Shown: in pieces, positions 45,960-54,230 of the stretch | Position numbering within the stretch: position 1 is the first letter of the stretch | Layout: each line of letters opens with the position of its first letter | Assembly: GCF_004795855.1 (NCBI RefSeq) | Contig: NZ_CP039252.1 | Location: forward strand, 2,914,001-2,978,000 | DNA from: Hydrogenophaga sp. PAMC20947 | Lineage (GTDB): Bacteria > Pseudomonadota > Gammaproteobacteria > Burkholderiales > Burkholderiaceae_C | Reading direction: 5' to 3' | Length of the DNA: 64,000 nucleotides | Program-made: the position numbers and the translations under genes | Notes under the pieces: generated by a model | Databases searched by the model: none | What the model saw: the letters and a program-made list of their open reading frames with translations, nothing else | What the model was told of the DNA's origin: nothing

Positions 45960-47186
45960 TCAGGCTTGTCCCAGGCCACCATAGGCGAAGTGGCGCAACC
46001 AAACCTCCGTTCGGGCTTTGTCGCGGGCTTCATAGTCGCGAATGGCCAGCCCGAGTTCGCCCACATTTGGCGTCTCTTGGTCGGCTCCGATCTCGGTCAA
46101 CCGCATCGTGTACCACGCGGTGATTCCGCCCTCTGGGGCATCGGCGAATCTGGGGAAGTCCGGTTCAAGTTTCTGATTGGCTTTCCAGAGATCGGGAAGT
46201 GAAGGCTCAAGGACAAGCGCGCGGGCAAGGCCGACGATGTCGACCGCGCCGCTGGCCACAGCGTCTTCCGCCTGAGCGCGCGTCTTGAACCCTCCGGTCA
46301 GCATCAGTGGCTTGGTTGTCACCGCTCTTGCACGCTTCGCAAAGTCAAGAAAATACGGGCCTTGTCGCGTGCCATCGGACGCCGCTTTTGCACCGGGGAA
46401 ATAGGTTCCACCGCTGATGTCGATCAGGTCAACCGTGGACTGGTCCAGTGCGGCCACCACTTCAAGCGCATCGTGCTCATCGAAGCCGCCCTCAAGTTGG
46501 TCAGAAGAATTGAGCTTCACCGCGATGGGGAACTGGGGCCCTACAGCGGCGCGGGTGGCTTCAATTGACGCCAGCAAAAGGCGCATTCGATTGGCAAGGG
46601 CACCCCCGTATTCGTCGCTCCGTTTGTTGAACAGTGGCGAGAGAAACTGACTGAGCAGGAATCCGTGCGCGGCGTGAATTTGAACGCCGCCGAAACCCGC
46701 TTGCTGCGCCACCCGGGCTGTCTTCGCAAACTCAGCCGGCAACTGTCGAATCTCAGCCGTGGTCATTTCAATGCAGCTCAGCCCGGGAAGATCAAGAGCG
46801 CTCGGCCCTTTGGGGGTGCTGGTCGGCGTGTAGGCCAGTGCTCCAGCGTGCCCGAGTTGCAGCCAGAGCAAAGCGCCATGTTCGCTGCCGTTTTTGGCAA
46901 GCACCCGAAACCGGTCAAGGTCAGACGTTTCGTTGAGCACCAGATTGCCGGGCTTCTCCGCGCAACCTGAGTTGCCTTGCACCTCGCCGACAATGGCGAC
47001 GGCCAATCCACCCTCGGCCCAACGCTGATACAGCCTGCACTGTTCAGGGGTGGGATGGCCGGTGCCGTCCCCCAAGGAATCCGACATCGCTGATTTTGCG
47101 ATCCGATTTTTGAGGGTGACGCCACAGGGCAGTTTGAACGACGCGAACAAAATTCCAGGCTGGTGCTTTTGAGCTTCCACGTTCAA
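45960..47186 (-). CDS. NADH:flavin oxidoreductase (Old Yellow Enzyme family)
   Basis: 408 residues. FMN-binding TIM barrel: LKNRIAKSAMSDSLGD, GEVQGNSGC, GFGGVQIHAAHGFLLSQFLS, LFNKRSDEYGG, then VDIVGLARALVLEP. It lacks the C-terminal FAD/NAD domain of 2,4-dienoyl-CoA reductases, so it is a single-domain OYE. It would reduce activated alkenes with NAD(P)H. Physiological substrate unknown. Confidence 0.92.
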   Translation of the reverse strand: MNVEAQKHQPGILFASFKLPCGVTLKNRIAKSAMSDSLGDGTGHPTPEQCRLYQRWAEGGLAVAIVGEVQGNSGCAEKPGNLVLNETSDLDRFRVLAKNGSEHGALLWLQLGHAGALAYTPTSTPKGPSALDLPGLSCIEMTTAEIRQLPAEFAKTARVAQQAGFGGVQIHAAHGFLLSQFLSPLFNKRSDEYGGALANRMRLLLASIEATRAAVGPQFPIAVKLNSSDQLEGGFDEHDALEVVAALDQSTVDLIDISGGTYFPGAKAASDGTRQGPYFLDFAKRARAVTTKPLMLTGGFKTRAQAEDAVASGAVDIVGLARALVLEPSLPDLWKANQKLEPDFPRFADAPEGGITAWYTMRLTEIGADQETPNVGELGLAIRDYEARDKARTEVWLRHFAYGGLGQA

Positions 47187-47373
47187 TTTCTCCGGGTTTC
47201 ATCTACATCCACAAAATTTGCAGCATGCCAACACTGCCCCACGCGAGGGCGCGCTGCGCTTCAGTGGTTGCGCGCCCGCCGTTCCAGGGGGCCAACAGGG
47301 GCGTCAACAGATTGCTCAGAGGCTGTTTGGGCTTCCCCCAGTTTCCCGGACGGTTTGCTTAGCCCATTAAGCC

Positions 47374-47583
47374 TTACTCAAATTCGACTGGGCTGAGGAA
47401 GTCTAGCTTTGAGTGTTTGCGCACCGGGTGGTAGACGAGCTCGATGTAATCGAACACATCGGACCGGGCTTCTTCCCTTGGCCGATAGACCTTGCGGTTA
47501 AGCCGCTCGGTCTTCATCGATGAGAAGAAGCTCTCCATCGCTGCGCTGTTCCAGCATTCACCCAGACGACTCATGCGAGAGCA
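47374..47583 (-). pseudogene. IS3-family transposase C-terminal remnant
   Basis: The complement strand reads MSRLGECWNSAAMESFFSSM, KTERLNRKVYRPREEARSDV and FDYIELVYHPVRKHSKLDFL, then SPVEFE and stop: the end of an IS3-type OrfB including the last catalytic Glu. The rest of the transposase and both ends are missing. It marks the left border of the accessory region. Confidence 0.85.
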
Positions 47584-47991
47584 GGCACTGCGCGCCGGGC
47601 CCAGATGACGTGGACTGGCTTGCGAGCGAGTCCCGTCCCACAATCGCCAGCCTAGGTCACAGTCAGCAACTTTGTTATCTCTACAAAGAAGCCAGTTGCC
47701 GACTTTGTTTCGCAGTAAGCGCCATTGTTTTCAGTCAACGACTTTGTTTCCCGCGCACACAAACTGTTCTTTGCCATTAAAGTCCGGGACAACCTCCCCA
47801 GGGAAAAAAGCACGAAGCGGAAAATTTCAGCGGCTAAAGTCTGGGACATTCGCGGACTCCAGAGAAGAAACTGAGCGAGGCGCGCATTAATGTCTGGGAC
47901 AACGCAGTCAACAGGACGAGCTGTCGCATCCCGTGGGTGCCGCGATCTTCAACCTCTCGCCATTTAGGCGGCAGGATCACCCTCTTTTGTC
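47584..47991. other. Degenerate repeat-rich border of the island
   Basis: No gene. Three related short motifs follow each other: AAAGTCCGGGACAAC (about 47781), AAAGTCTGGGACATT (about 47835) and AATGTCTGGGACAAC (about 47889); the last belongs to the 53-bp direct repeat. They look like piled-up ends of a mobile element. Confidence 0.55.
47869..47921. repeat. Left copy of 53-bp imperfect direct repeat flanking the TIR island
   Basis: Core CGAGGCGCGCA and TCTGGGACAACGC are shared with 60371-60423 in the same orientation; about 46 of 53 positions agree by eye. Confidence 0.75.
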
Positions 47992-48324
47992 ATGTCATGG
48001 TTTGAAATCATCAGCGTAGGCATTCTGGGAGTTCTTTTCTGGCTATGGTTCGAAAGTACCCGTGTCTACGAGATCGCTGTGAAGCGCGCCCGCAGCCCAT
48101 GTCATGTGAGTGATGTGCAATTCCTTGACAGTACATTCTCCCTTGAAAATATCAAACCCGCACGTGTCGAAGACGGACGCCTCGCGCTCAAACGCACCTA
48201 CACTTTTGTGTACAGCGACACTGGCAATACGCGACAGCCAGGCAGCAGCATCATGCTTGGCCAGGAAGTTCAGTTCCTGAATGTCAGCCCGCGACTGGCT
48301 GGCACGGACATCACCCTGCATTGA
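47992..48324 (+). CDS. DUF3301-type membrane-anchored protein
   Basis: 110 residues. N-terminal membrane helix WFEIISVGILGVLFWLWFES followed by a soluble part with CHVSDVQFLDSTFSLE, RLALKRTYTFVYSDTG and GSSIMLGQEVQFLN, the pattern I associate with DUF3301 proteins. Function unknown. It looks like a host-type gene stranded inside the repeat-flanked region. No strong ribosome-binding site. Confidence 0.65.
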   Translation: MSWFEIISVGILGVLFWLWFESTRVYEIAVKRARSPCHVSDVQFLDSTFSLENIKPARVEDGRLALKRTYTFVYSDTGNTRQPGSSIMLGQEVQFLNVSPRLAGTDITLH

Positions 48325-48535
48325 ATACATAGGCTGATGATGAAATTGTCCGGCTGCTCCACTTTCCTGGCTTTCAGGGCGCACAGAGCGGTGAGACAAA
48401 AGTGAAGAGGGCCCTGTGGAAGGCGATTTTCGGCAGTCGACAAACAATGCCTGACCTAATTGGACCTCCCTATCGCTACCTTTGGAGGGCGACAGCTAGC
48501 GTTGCAAAGCCCAAACAGGTACTCTGAAAGTCGCT

Positions 48536-48778
48536 TCAAGGCTGACTGCAGTCGGTCAGGTTTTGCAGACCAATGACATCCGCCGCCGAAACCTGCCATT
48601 CGTTATCCTGCGATGCGACCGACCGCTGCACCTTCAGCAGCGACCATTCAACAGCGATGGGCCGCACGAGGTACCGATCGACTCCTTCCCGCCAAGGCGA
48701 CCGGCTCTTCTCCGGCCCAAAGCGGAAGTAAATCATGCCGGAATTGCTTCCCAAGAGCGGACATTCAAGCGCCGACAT
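48536..48778 (-). CDS. Small hypothetical protein downstream of the TIR gene
   Basis: 80 residues beginning 5 bp after the TIR stop codon and in the same direction. Contains RFGPEKSRSPWREGVDRYLV and QVSAADVIGLQNL; no known domain. The spacing suggests it is part of the TIR-patatin unit; no good ribosome-binding site is seen. Treat as tentative. Confidence 0.4.
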   Translation of the reverse strand: MSALECPLLGSNSGMIYFRFGPEKSRSPWREGVDRYLVRPIAVEWSLLKVQRSVASQDNEWQVSAADVIGLQNLTDCSQP

Positions 48779-48783
48779 TTGTT

Positions 48784-49338
48784 CTATCCGTTTCTTGATT
48801 TCATTGGCATGGAGTTATCAATCATCGTGCTTGATGCACTTGCCGCTGTATGCAATGCCAATGCCAGAGTTTGGGCATTCAGGTTTTCCCAGAAGACGTA
48901 GGACGCATATCCTGTAACAACGTTGTGCTGAAACCGATCCGGTACGACAATTTTGCCCTCGGTGCCTCGGGAGTGGGACGGCAAAACGATGCCAAGAAGC
49001 CCATGCTGCTTATCCAGAGTCGCCCTAATTTCCCAATCCACATACTTGCGCTGATGGGTTTGTCCGCCGATTAGGACCACCGTGCAGGATGTTCCCGTAA
49101 TGTAGTTGTCGCGAATCCGTTGCATAACATAGGCAGTGTTGTCACTGTCTATCTGTCTTTCCAGCGAGTTGTCATAAACAGCCTCGTAACTGTCGTGGAA
49201 CACGCGTGAAAACTCGTTGTAATACCACTGATCACCACCATGGTGATAGCTGACAAAAATCCGCCGCCGAGGCGGAGCCGACATAGCCGAGCCAATTATT
49301 CCAAGTGAAGCCATGCTGAGTGGTCCGTAGCCAGCCAT
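48784..49338 (-). CDS. ThsB-like TIR protein (MTH538/DUF1863 type)
   Basis: 184 residues. After about 22 residues comes RRIFVSYHHGGDQWYYNEFS (beta-A and first loop), then a long alpha-A region, NYITGTSCTVVLIGGQTHQR and KYVDWEIRATLDKQHGLLGI. The Glu in DWEI is at the place of the catalytic Glu of NAD-processing TIRs. This is the TIR-like subtype of ThsB in Thoeris. Its ATG directly follows the TAA of a small membrane protein, and a membrane patatin gene lies just upstream. Likely a signal-making or NAD+-consuming immune protein; no ThsA homologue is near. Confidence 0.8.
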   Translation of the reverse strand: MAGYGPLSMASLGIIGSAMSAPPRRRIFVSYHHGGDQWYYNEFSRVFHDSYEAVYDNSLERQIDSDNTAYVMQRIRDNYITGTSCTVVLIGGQTHQRKYVDWEIRATLDKQHGLLGIVLPSHSRGTEGKIVVPDRFQHNVVTGYASYVFWENLNAQTLALALHTAASASSTMIDNSMPMKSRNG

Positions 49339-49491
49339 TTATTTCCCCTCGAAGAGCGCCAAGCCAACACCCAGCAAGCCCAGCATCACTAAGCCCTCCT
49401 GTTTGTCAGCCTTGATTTGATCGGCGAATCGTCCAATAGCCGCATGCGCAGGCCTATCACTAGAAGGACAGAATAACGCTGCCAGCACCAT
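49339..49491 (-). CDS. Small membrane protein between patatin and TIR genes
   Basis: 50 residues from ATG 49491, with AAGGAAG upstream. The C-terminal part KQEGLVMLGLLGVGLALFEG is a single hydrophobic segment. The stop TAA abuts the TIR ATG and the gene starts 43 bp after the patatin stop, so it belongs to that unit. It could tether or regulate either partner. Too short for family assignment. Confidence 0.6.
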   Translation of the reverse strand: MVLAALFCPSSDRPAHAAIGRFADQIKADKQEGLVMLGLLGVGLALFEGK

Positions 49492-49534
49492 AGAAATATC
49501 TTCCTTCTCGGTTAGGGTTGAAGTAGCGCCATGA

Positions 49535-52102
49535 TTACAGCAGCAGCCGCTGCTCCAACTGTAGCAACCAATCTGCCGCTCCTTTGGGGTCCGACCCTGC
49601 AAGCAATGGATCGAATGCAGCCTCGGCAGCATGTTCGCCTAGTGCGCGATAGGCTTCAAACTGTTCCTCGCTAAACAGTTGCTGTGCGGTGCTCTGATGC
49701 GGGAAAGTGGGATTGAGTTGCTGGAATTGCATCAGCAGTTCCGACTCATTGCCTGTCAATGCCAGCTTGATCACCAGAAGCAGGCCATGAATCGGTTGGC
49801 CGTTTTCCTCGTCACCATAGTCGATCCGCGCCATTGCGAAGTGAGCACGCTTGAACGGCTCAATGCCGTGGCGAAGATCCGACAGGTCAGGCTCGATGCG
49901 CACGCCCAGATCGATCTTAGCCATCCGGATCGAATTCAAAAGGCCACCAAACGAGTGTTGAGGGTCTGCTTCACCATCGATGAGCACGATGTACCGGCAC
50001 CGTCGGCGAAGCAGTTCGTACATGCCCATGTTCTCGACGTGCCCTCCGTCGGAAACATTGACGAACGACTGATTCTCATGCATGCGCCCCGTAAGTTCGC
50101 GCGTGAAGTAGAGACCACCGGGGACTGCATCCCAGCCGTTCGATTCGGTGGGTTTGCGAACCCAGTAGCCGAGCCGCACGTTCAGCATTGCGAGCAGTGT
50201 TGTATATCTACTCGAGGTGAGCGTCCCCATCCTCGGAGCCGCTGCCGCACCGGAAATTGCCATGGCGGTCCCGAGGTCCAGATGTTTGTCTTTGGCCTCC
50301 CAATCCTTCGTCGGCCAATAACCCACTGTTGGGCCGCCGCAGTAATGCTGGGCAAAGATGAAAAAATCTGTGTCGCGGCCGCGTAGCTCTGGATTTCGAC
50401 TCGCTGGTAGGTTGACCGCCGCATTTATCAGGTGCAATGGTGCCTTGTGGAAAGGATTGAGCGCCGATAAAGGCTGTGGGTCCACGGCTTCGGGCTGGTG
50501 CACGCGTCGCAAGTAGGTACGTGCGAGGCGGCTACGGTAATACAAGTGCAGCGAGGCAAAATTAATGTTTACACCGACCCAGCCGTAGATCCAAAGTAAG
50601 GCCGTTAAGATCCAAGGCCACCAGCGGTTTTGTTCTTTCAGTTCAACCACAACGTCAACTGCCACCAGCCACAAGGTCAGAAAAAAAAGCGGCCCAAAGA
50701 ACACCATCAATGACCACACAACCCGACCTAGCCTAGTCTCCAGGCCCAACCACAAACCAGACGCTCCGAGGGCGAACGGCAGCAACACCACGGCCACCAG
50801 CAATCCAACAGAGTTACCGCGACTTAATTGCACCAGGTCTGGCAGTTGTTTTGCAGTAAGTAGCATTAGCCCCAACGCACCCAATGCGATAGCCACTTTC
50901 TCCATGACCTCTCGCGATTCCCGAGATGGATTGCGCAAAGCCGATAGTACGAAGATCGCCACCCCAAAAGCGGCCCATGTCACGGTGTTTAGAGTCGCAT
51001 AAGTAGACGAATGGCTGATAGACCTCTCACCGACGCCAAAGAAGTCAACTGCCACGGCAGCCATAAACATCAGTAGCGGTGCGATGAGCAGCAAGGACAT
51101 CACCACGCCATAAGCTGCTGAGAAGACCATCAGCGCTAGCGTCGCTACACCGCCTTCTGAAAGGTATTTGCTGTGATTGCGTAAATGCCGGATGGCCTCC
51201 GACTCGATCTGTCCTTTCGTCGTGAACGGCAACTTGTCGGGGTTCAACCCCACCCGCGCGTCGTTGTCGTTCATAACCGAGGTGATGAAGCTACCAAGAT
51301 AACCGCCTCCAGACACCGTCGACATGACGTCAACATCCTTCAGTACCCCGTGGCGGGCCAGAACGTTCGTTACACCCAACGCGAAGGTCGCAGAACGGAT
51401 TCCTCCGCCTGAGATTGCCAAACCAATCGCGTCGTGTATCTCAGTCGCATCGGCATCAGGCCCGCCGGCCCGCCGTGCGGCAAGAAGACGCACTTCCTCA
51501 GCATTTAACGCATCGACCTTTTTTGAATTCTGGCCTTTGTCCGATATGCCAAATTTGACCTGGCCGCGCGAAGTTGCCTCATTCTTTCTCGTCTGCGATA
51601 AGGGCGCGAGTAGCGCTAGCGCATCGCGATCACCTGCGATCTGACCAAGCAACGCAGCGAAGCCTCGCAGGACAGTTTGCAGTTCGGTCAACTCGAACCG
51701 GAAGCGGAACCGCTCGTCCAGATTCGCGAGATCACCCGCCTCCATCTTCGAGTGCCACCGCGCGGTGAGTGGTCTTATCCGGCTGTTTAGACAGTGAACG
51801 AGCAACGACGACACGAGCACCGCCTGCGGCTGTCCCATCATCGCTTCGCGCGAAAGGCTGAATAGGTCCACAAGGCTCTTCAATGCGGACGCTTCCACCC
51901 CATCTCGAAGCGGCAACTCCTGCGTCGCGATTCGGGTACGCAATTGCGTGTACATGTGCCAGGCCAGTAGCGCATCCTGTTCATTAGGATGCCACGGATC
52001 AGTGGCTCGACCAGGCGGGATCAGAGCGGCAACAAGGTCGGAGGCTGAACCACACATTTCGGTTACACGCTGTTCCCAGCTTGCCTCTGATTCGTTCGTC
52101 AT
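49535..52102 (-). CDS. Membrane-embedded patatin-like phospholipase
   Basis: 855 residues from ATG 52102, with GAGGG 7 bp before it. The helical N-terminal about 220 residues are unassigned. The patatin domain starts AIGLAISGGGIRSATFALGV (oxyanion loop, about 230) with the nucleophile-elbow region MSTVSGGGYLGSF (about 260). A block of about six membrane helices (roughly 310-540) is inserted, and the catalytic Asp motif VNVSDGGHVENMGMYELL returns at about 690. Ser/Asp dyad residues are present. Patatins are frequent effectors in nucleotide-signalled defence (CBASS), where they break membranes. Here the partner is a TIR protein, not a cyclase. Confidence 0.85.
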   Translation of the reverse strand: MTNESEASWEQRVTEMCGSASDLVAALIPPGRATDPWHPNEQDALLAWHMYTQLRTRIATQELPLRDGVEASALKSLVDLFSLSREAMMGQPQAVLVSSLLVHCLNSRIRPLTARWHSKMEAGDLANLDERFRFRFELTELQTVLRGFAALLGQIAGDRDALALLAPLSQTRKNEATSRGQVKFGISDKGQNSKKVDALNAEEVRLLAARRAGGPDADATEIHDAIGLAISGGGIRSATFALGVTNVLARHGVLKDVDVMSTVSGGGYLGSFITSVMNDNDARVGLNPDKLPFTTKGQIESEAIRHLRNHSKYLSEGGVATLALMVFSAAYGVVMSLLLIAPLLMFMAAVAVDFFGVGERSISHSSTYATLNTVTWAAFGVAIFVLSALRNPSRESREVMEKVAIALGALGLMLLTAKQLPDLVQLSRGNSVGLLVAVVLLPFALGASGLWLGLETRLGRVVWSLMVFFGPLFFLTLWLVAVDVVVELKEQNRWWPWILTALLWIYGWVGVNINFASLHLYYRSRLARTYLRRVHQPEAVDPQPLSALNPFHKAPLHLINAAVNLPASRNPELRGRDTDFFIFAQHYCGGPTVGYWPTKDWEAKDKHLDLGTAMAISGAAAAPRMGTLTSSRYTTLLAMLNVRLGYWVRKPTESNGWDAVPGGLYFTRELTGRMHENQSFVNVSDGGHVENMGMYELLRRRCRYIVLIDGEADPQHSFGGLLNSIRMAKIDLGVRIEPDLSDLRHGIEPFKRAHFAMARIDYGDEENGQPIHGLLLVIKLALTGNESELLMQFQQLNPTFPHQSTAQQLFSEEQFEAYRALGEHAAEAAFDPLLAGSDPKGAADWLLQLEQRLLL

Positions 52103-52299
52103 GTTGGTGCCCTCATTTTCGAATACTCGGTTCGAATGCAACTCGCATCCAAGGTGTCACTGGTGGCAACGGATGTCTCCAACTTAAGCAACGCGTTGTC
52201 GCTGCTCCATTTTGTGTCGCCCCCAGCAACGCGAGAAAGAGCTGCGGATTCGCCGTCTTGAGGCAAGACCATCAGTTCACCGACGACTGCAACAATCAT
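52099..52299 (-). CDS. Possible short leader frame coupled to the patatin gene
   Basis: 66 residues from ATG 52299; the stop overlaps the patatin ATG (ATGA). No known domain or convincing ribosome-binding site. It could be a real coupled peptide or chance. Confidence 0.3.
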   Translation of the reverse strand: MIVAVVGELMVLPQDGESAALSRVAGGDTKWSSDNALLKLETSVATSDTLDASCIRTEYSKMRAPT

Positions 52300-52312
52300 G
52301 TACGCAAATGAA

Positions 52313-52333
52313 GGAACTGCCCGCAGCAGTTCC
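52313..52333. terminator. Hairpin between Nmad2-type gene and patatin unit
   Basis: GGAACTGC and GCAGTTCC with a 5-nt loop. It lies 68 bp after the Nmad2 stop and upstream of the patatin gene. Stem is good but no T-run, so it is a weak terminator or an RNA regulatory hairpin. Confidence 0.4.
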
Positions 52334-52400
52334 CGTTCCAGCTTCTGACGCTAGCACCAGGGTCACTCTTATTGTGTGATTGGATATCCATAATTCCCCG

Positions 52401-53045
52401 CTAGCTGTGAGCCGTAACTTTATTGTCCTTAGCGGAATATCTCGAACTAGCAGCGTCAAAATCGAAGGGATCTGCTATCAACCGATTTGGAATGGAATTT
52501 GCTTCAATAAAGGAGGTGAGTGGCTGCGCCACAACGCTGTCGAACGTTCGATGATTGCGCCGATTTGCGTATCCCAAATTCTCAAGGATCGATATTGGAA
52601 TCTCCAGTGCAGCAGATCCGAAGTAAAAAAAATGATCTGATACAAGAACTGCATCAGTTTGTGTGTCGTTCTTGACGTTATGAATATTGGGTGAACCATC
52701 CGGATAGCTATGGTGCGAGTCAAGTTGTCGCCATTCACCGTTGAACTTGTGATAGATATTATCGCCAACAATCATTTTCAAGCTGCCATTGCGGATTGGG
52801 CGTTTGTCTCGATAGCTCGGATTTGTCCAATATTCGTTGAAAGTGATTGAACGAGATACTTTCATGGCAAATATGCACCGCCCGGTTGCCTTTAACCGCG
52901 TACCACCCATTCCAATAACCCAGTCAGCTTCTTTTGCTACCCGTCGGATGATTGGCTTGCATGTTGCCAAGGTGCAAACGCCATGGAATGGATTCGGTGC
53001 AAATCCGAAGTCTCGATCTACAACATACATGTATGTGTTAGACAT
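52401..53045 (-). CDS. Nmad2-type protein (nucleotide modification associated domain 2)
   Basis: 214 residues from ATG 53045, 2 bp after the TIR stop. The conserved start YMYVVDRDFGFAPNPFHGVC is followed by TLATCKPIIRRVAKEADWVI, DSHHSYPDGSPNIHN and DAVLVSDHFFYFGSAALEI. This is the pattern I know for the Nmad2 family, predicted to act on or recognise modified nucleotides. Biochemistry is undetermined. Last gene of a compact four-gene operon with a TIR protein, a UDG-fold protein and a MazG-like protein. Confidence 0.7.
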   Translation of the reverse strand: MSNTYMYVVDRDFGFAPNPFHGVCTLATCKPIIRRVAKEADWVIGMGGTRLKATGRCIFAMKVSRSITFNEYWTNPSYRDKRPIRNGSLKMIVGDNIYHKFNGEWRQLDSHHSYPDGSPNIHNVKNDTQTDAVLVSDHFFYFGSAALEIPISILENLGYANRRNHRTFDSVVAQPLTSFIEANSIPNRLIADPFDFDAASSRYSAKDNKVTAHS

Positions 53046-53047
53046 AC

Positions 53048-53545
53048 TTAGCAACTTGTCCTCACGGAACCGTTCACTGATTGGCGTAACTTGCCGTCTG
53101 AACCTTCAAAGAAATTCTCTGAACTGTCTATAGCCCTTTGAATGCTACTGGCATTCCAACCAACAATTGCCGATGCATATTTTTCAAGGCTATTGGGAAT
53201 ATCTGCGTCTTTGCCACCCTGTTCAAAAACACCTACTATTCTTTTTCCTTGCGCATGTGCTTGATCAATTTCCCAATTAACCCAAGGTCTAGAGTGAGTC
53301 TGCTCACCAATCAGAACTACGACCGTAGATGCCCAAGAAACCTTCATCCGGAGCAAGCGTTTTAATACGGCATCTTTCACTAGCCCGTTTTTTAAGCGCT
53401 CATCGTTGGCTGGTTTCGCTCGGATCGAACTATTGCGAACGTCCCAACCCTTACCCCCTAACAAATTGGTAAATTTGTCGACGAGCGAATCATCTTGATG
53501 ATGGTGGCTAATGAAAAGGTGACGTCGCTCATCGGGTGTTGCCAT
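53048..53545 (-). CDS. ThsB-like TIR protein, second copy
   Basis: 165 residues from ATG 53545. RRHLFISHHHQDDSLVDKFT is the TIR start; WDVRNSSIRAKPANDERL the BB-loop region; MKVSWASTVVVLIGEQTHSR and PWVNWEIDQAHAQGKRIVGV follow, with the likely catalytic Glu in NWEI. It is the MTH538/ThsB subtype but only distantly similar to the TIR at 48.8 kb. It lies 10 bp after the UDG-like gene and 2 bp before the Nmad2-type gene, so it is a central part of that operon. Confidence 0.85.
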   Translation of the reverse strand: MATPDERRHLFISHHHQDDSLVDKFTNLLGGKGWDVRNSSIRAKPANDERLKNGLVKDAVLKRLLRMKVSWASTVVVLIGEQTHSRPWVNWEIDQAHAQGKRIVGVFEQGGKDADIPNSLEKYASAIVGWNASSIQRAIDSSENFFEGSDGKLRQSVNGSVRTSC

Positions 53546-53555
53546 AATGATCTGC

Positions 53556-54230
53556 CTAAAACAACAAAGTCTGGGTTGAGGAATTCGCCCGTTTGCTGAC
53601 GTCAATGCCGTGCAACTGGCCAATTCCGCGGCGAAAATCCGTCACACCGCCGTAGCTGGGATGCCTGACACAGGCCACTTCGACGCCAAATTTCTCAGCA
53701 TATGACGCCGCGTCCTGTCCGATGGAAACGATCCTCCGTACTCCAAGCCAAGAAATCAAGGCGGCATTTAATTCGTCCACGCAGCGCAACTCTCGAGCAG
53801 TAAACCTCCGATTTGTAAAAGGCTCGCCGGGCTCATGAGGATGGAATGGAAACACATTCCACAGCAAAGGTGGTTTGTCCAACAGGCAGAGTACCGCCCA
53901 TATCTCTGCTGCTGTCCGTTCTGCGACCTCCGGGCCACGGGTGGTTTTAACCGACTCACTCCCAGGGTATACCTGCTGCATCATTGGTAAATGCCGCTCG
54001 TCGGTCAAAGCAAGGCCAGTTCGCCGCCCTCCACGATATCCAAGATCTCGTCCCATCCATATGGTGTCCACTCCCAATTGCTTGGCAGAGGTTAGCAGGA
54101 GTCTGAGATTTCGACGACGTGTTGATGGAGCGTCGGCTTTGTCATGGACATCGCACACATGGGCATAGGGATTAAAGACATCCGGCAACTCAATGCCAGC
54201 CATCTGTTGGACGAAACTTTGTGGGGTCAT
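53556..54230 (-). CDS. Uracil-DNA-glycosylase-fold protein
   Basis: 224 residues; its start overlaps the MazG-like stop by 4 bp. UDG-superfamily marks: TIWMGRDLGYRGGRRTGLAL in place of the GxDPY loop, LLWNVFPFHPHEPGEPF as the Asn motif, and VRHPSYGG as the HPS leucine-loop motif. The catalytic Asp/His may differ from housekeeping Ung. In this operon it may excise or sense an unusual base, or bind a base-modified nucleotide. Substrate unknown. Confidence 0.75.
   Translation of the reverse strand: MTPQSFVQQMAGIELPDVFNPYAHVCDVHDKADAPSTRRRNLRLLLTSAKQLGVDTIWMGRDLGYRGGRRTGLALTDERHLPMMQQVYPGSESVKTTRGPEVAERTAAEIWAVLCLLDKPPLLWNVFPFHPHEPGEPFTNRRFTARELRCVDELNAALISWLGVRRIVSIGQDAASYAEKFGVEVACVRHPSYGGVTDFRRGIGQLHGIDVSKRANSSTQTLLF

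Noticed and set aside
51800..51860. Patatin upstream TTG start at 52141
   Set aside because: ATG 52102 has a GAGGG ribosome-binding site at correct distance; the longer N-terminus adds nothing recognisable.
48784..52102. Annotation of the TIR/patatin unit as Thoeris or CBASS
   Set aside because: No ThsA (SIR2/SLOG) and no CD-NTase are present, so neither name is justified.
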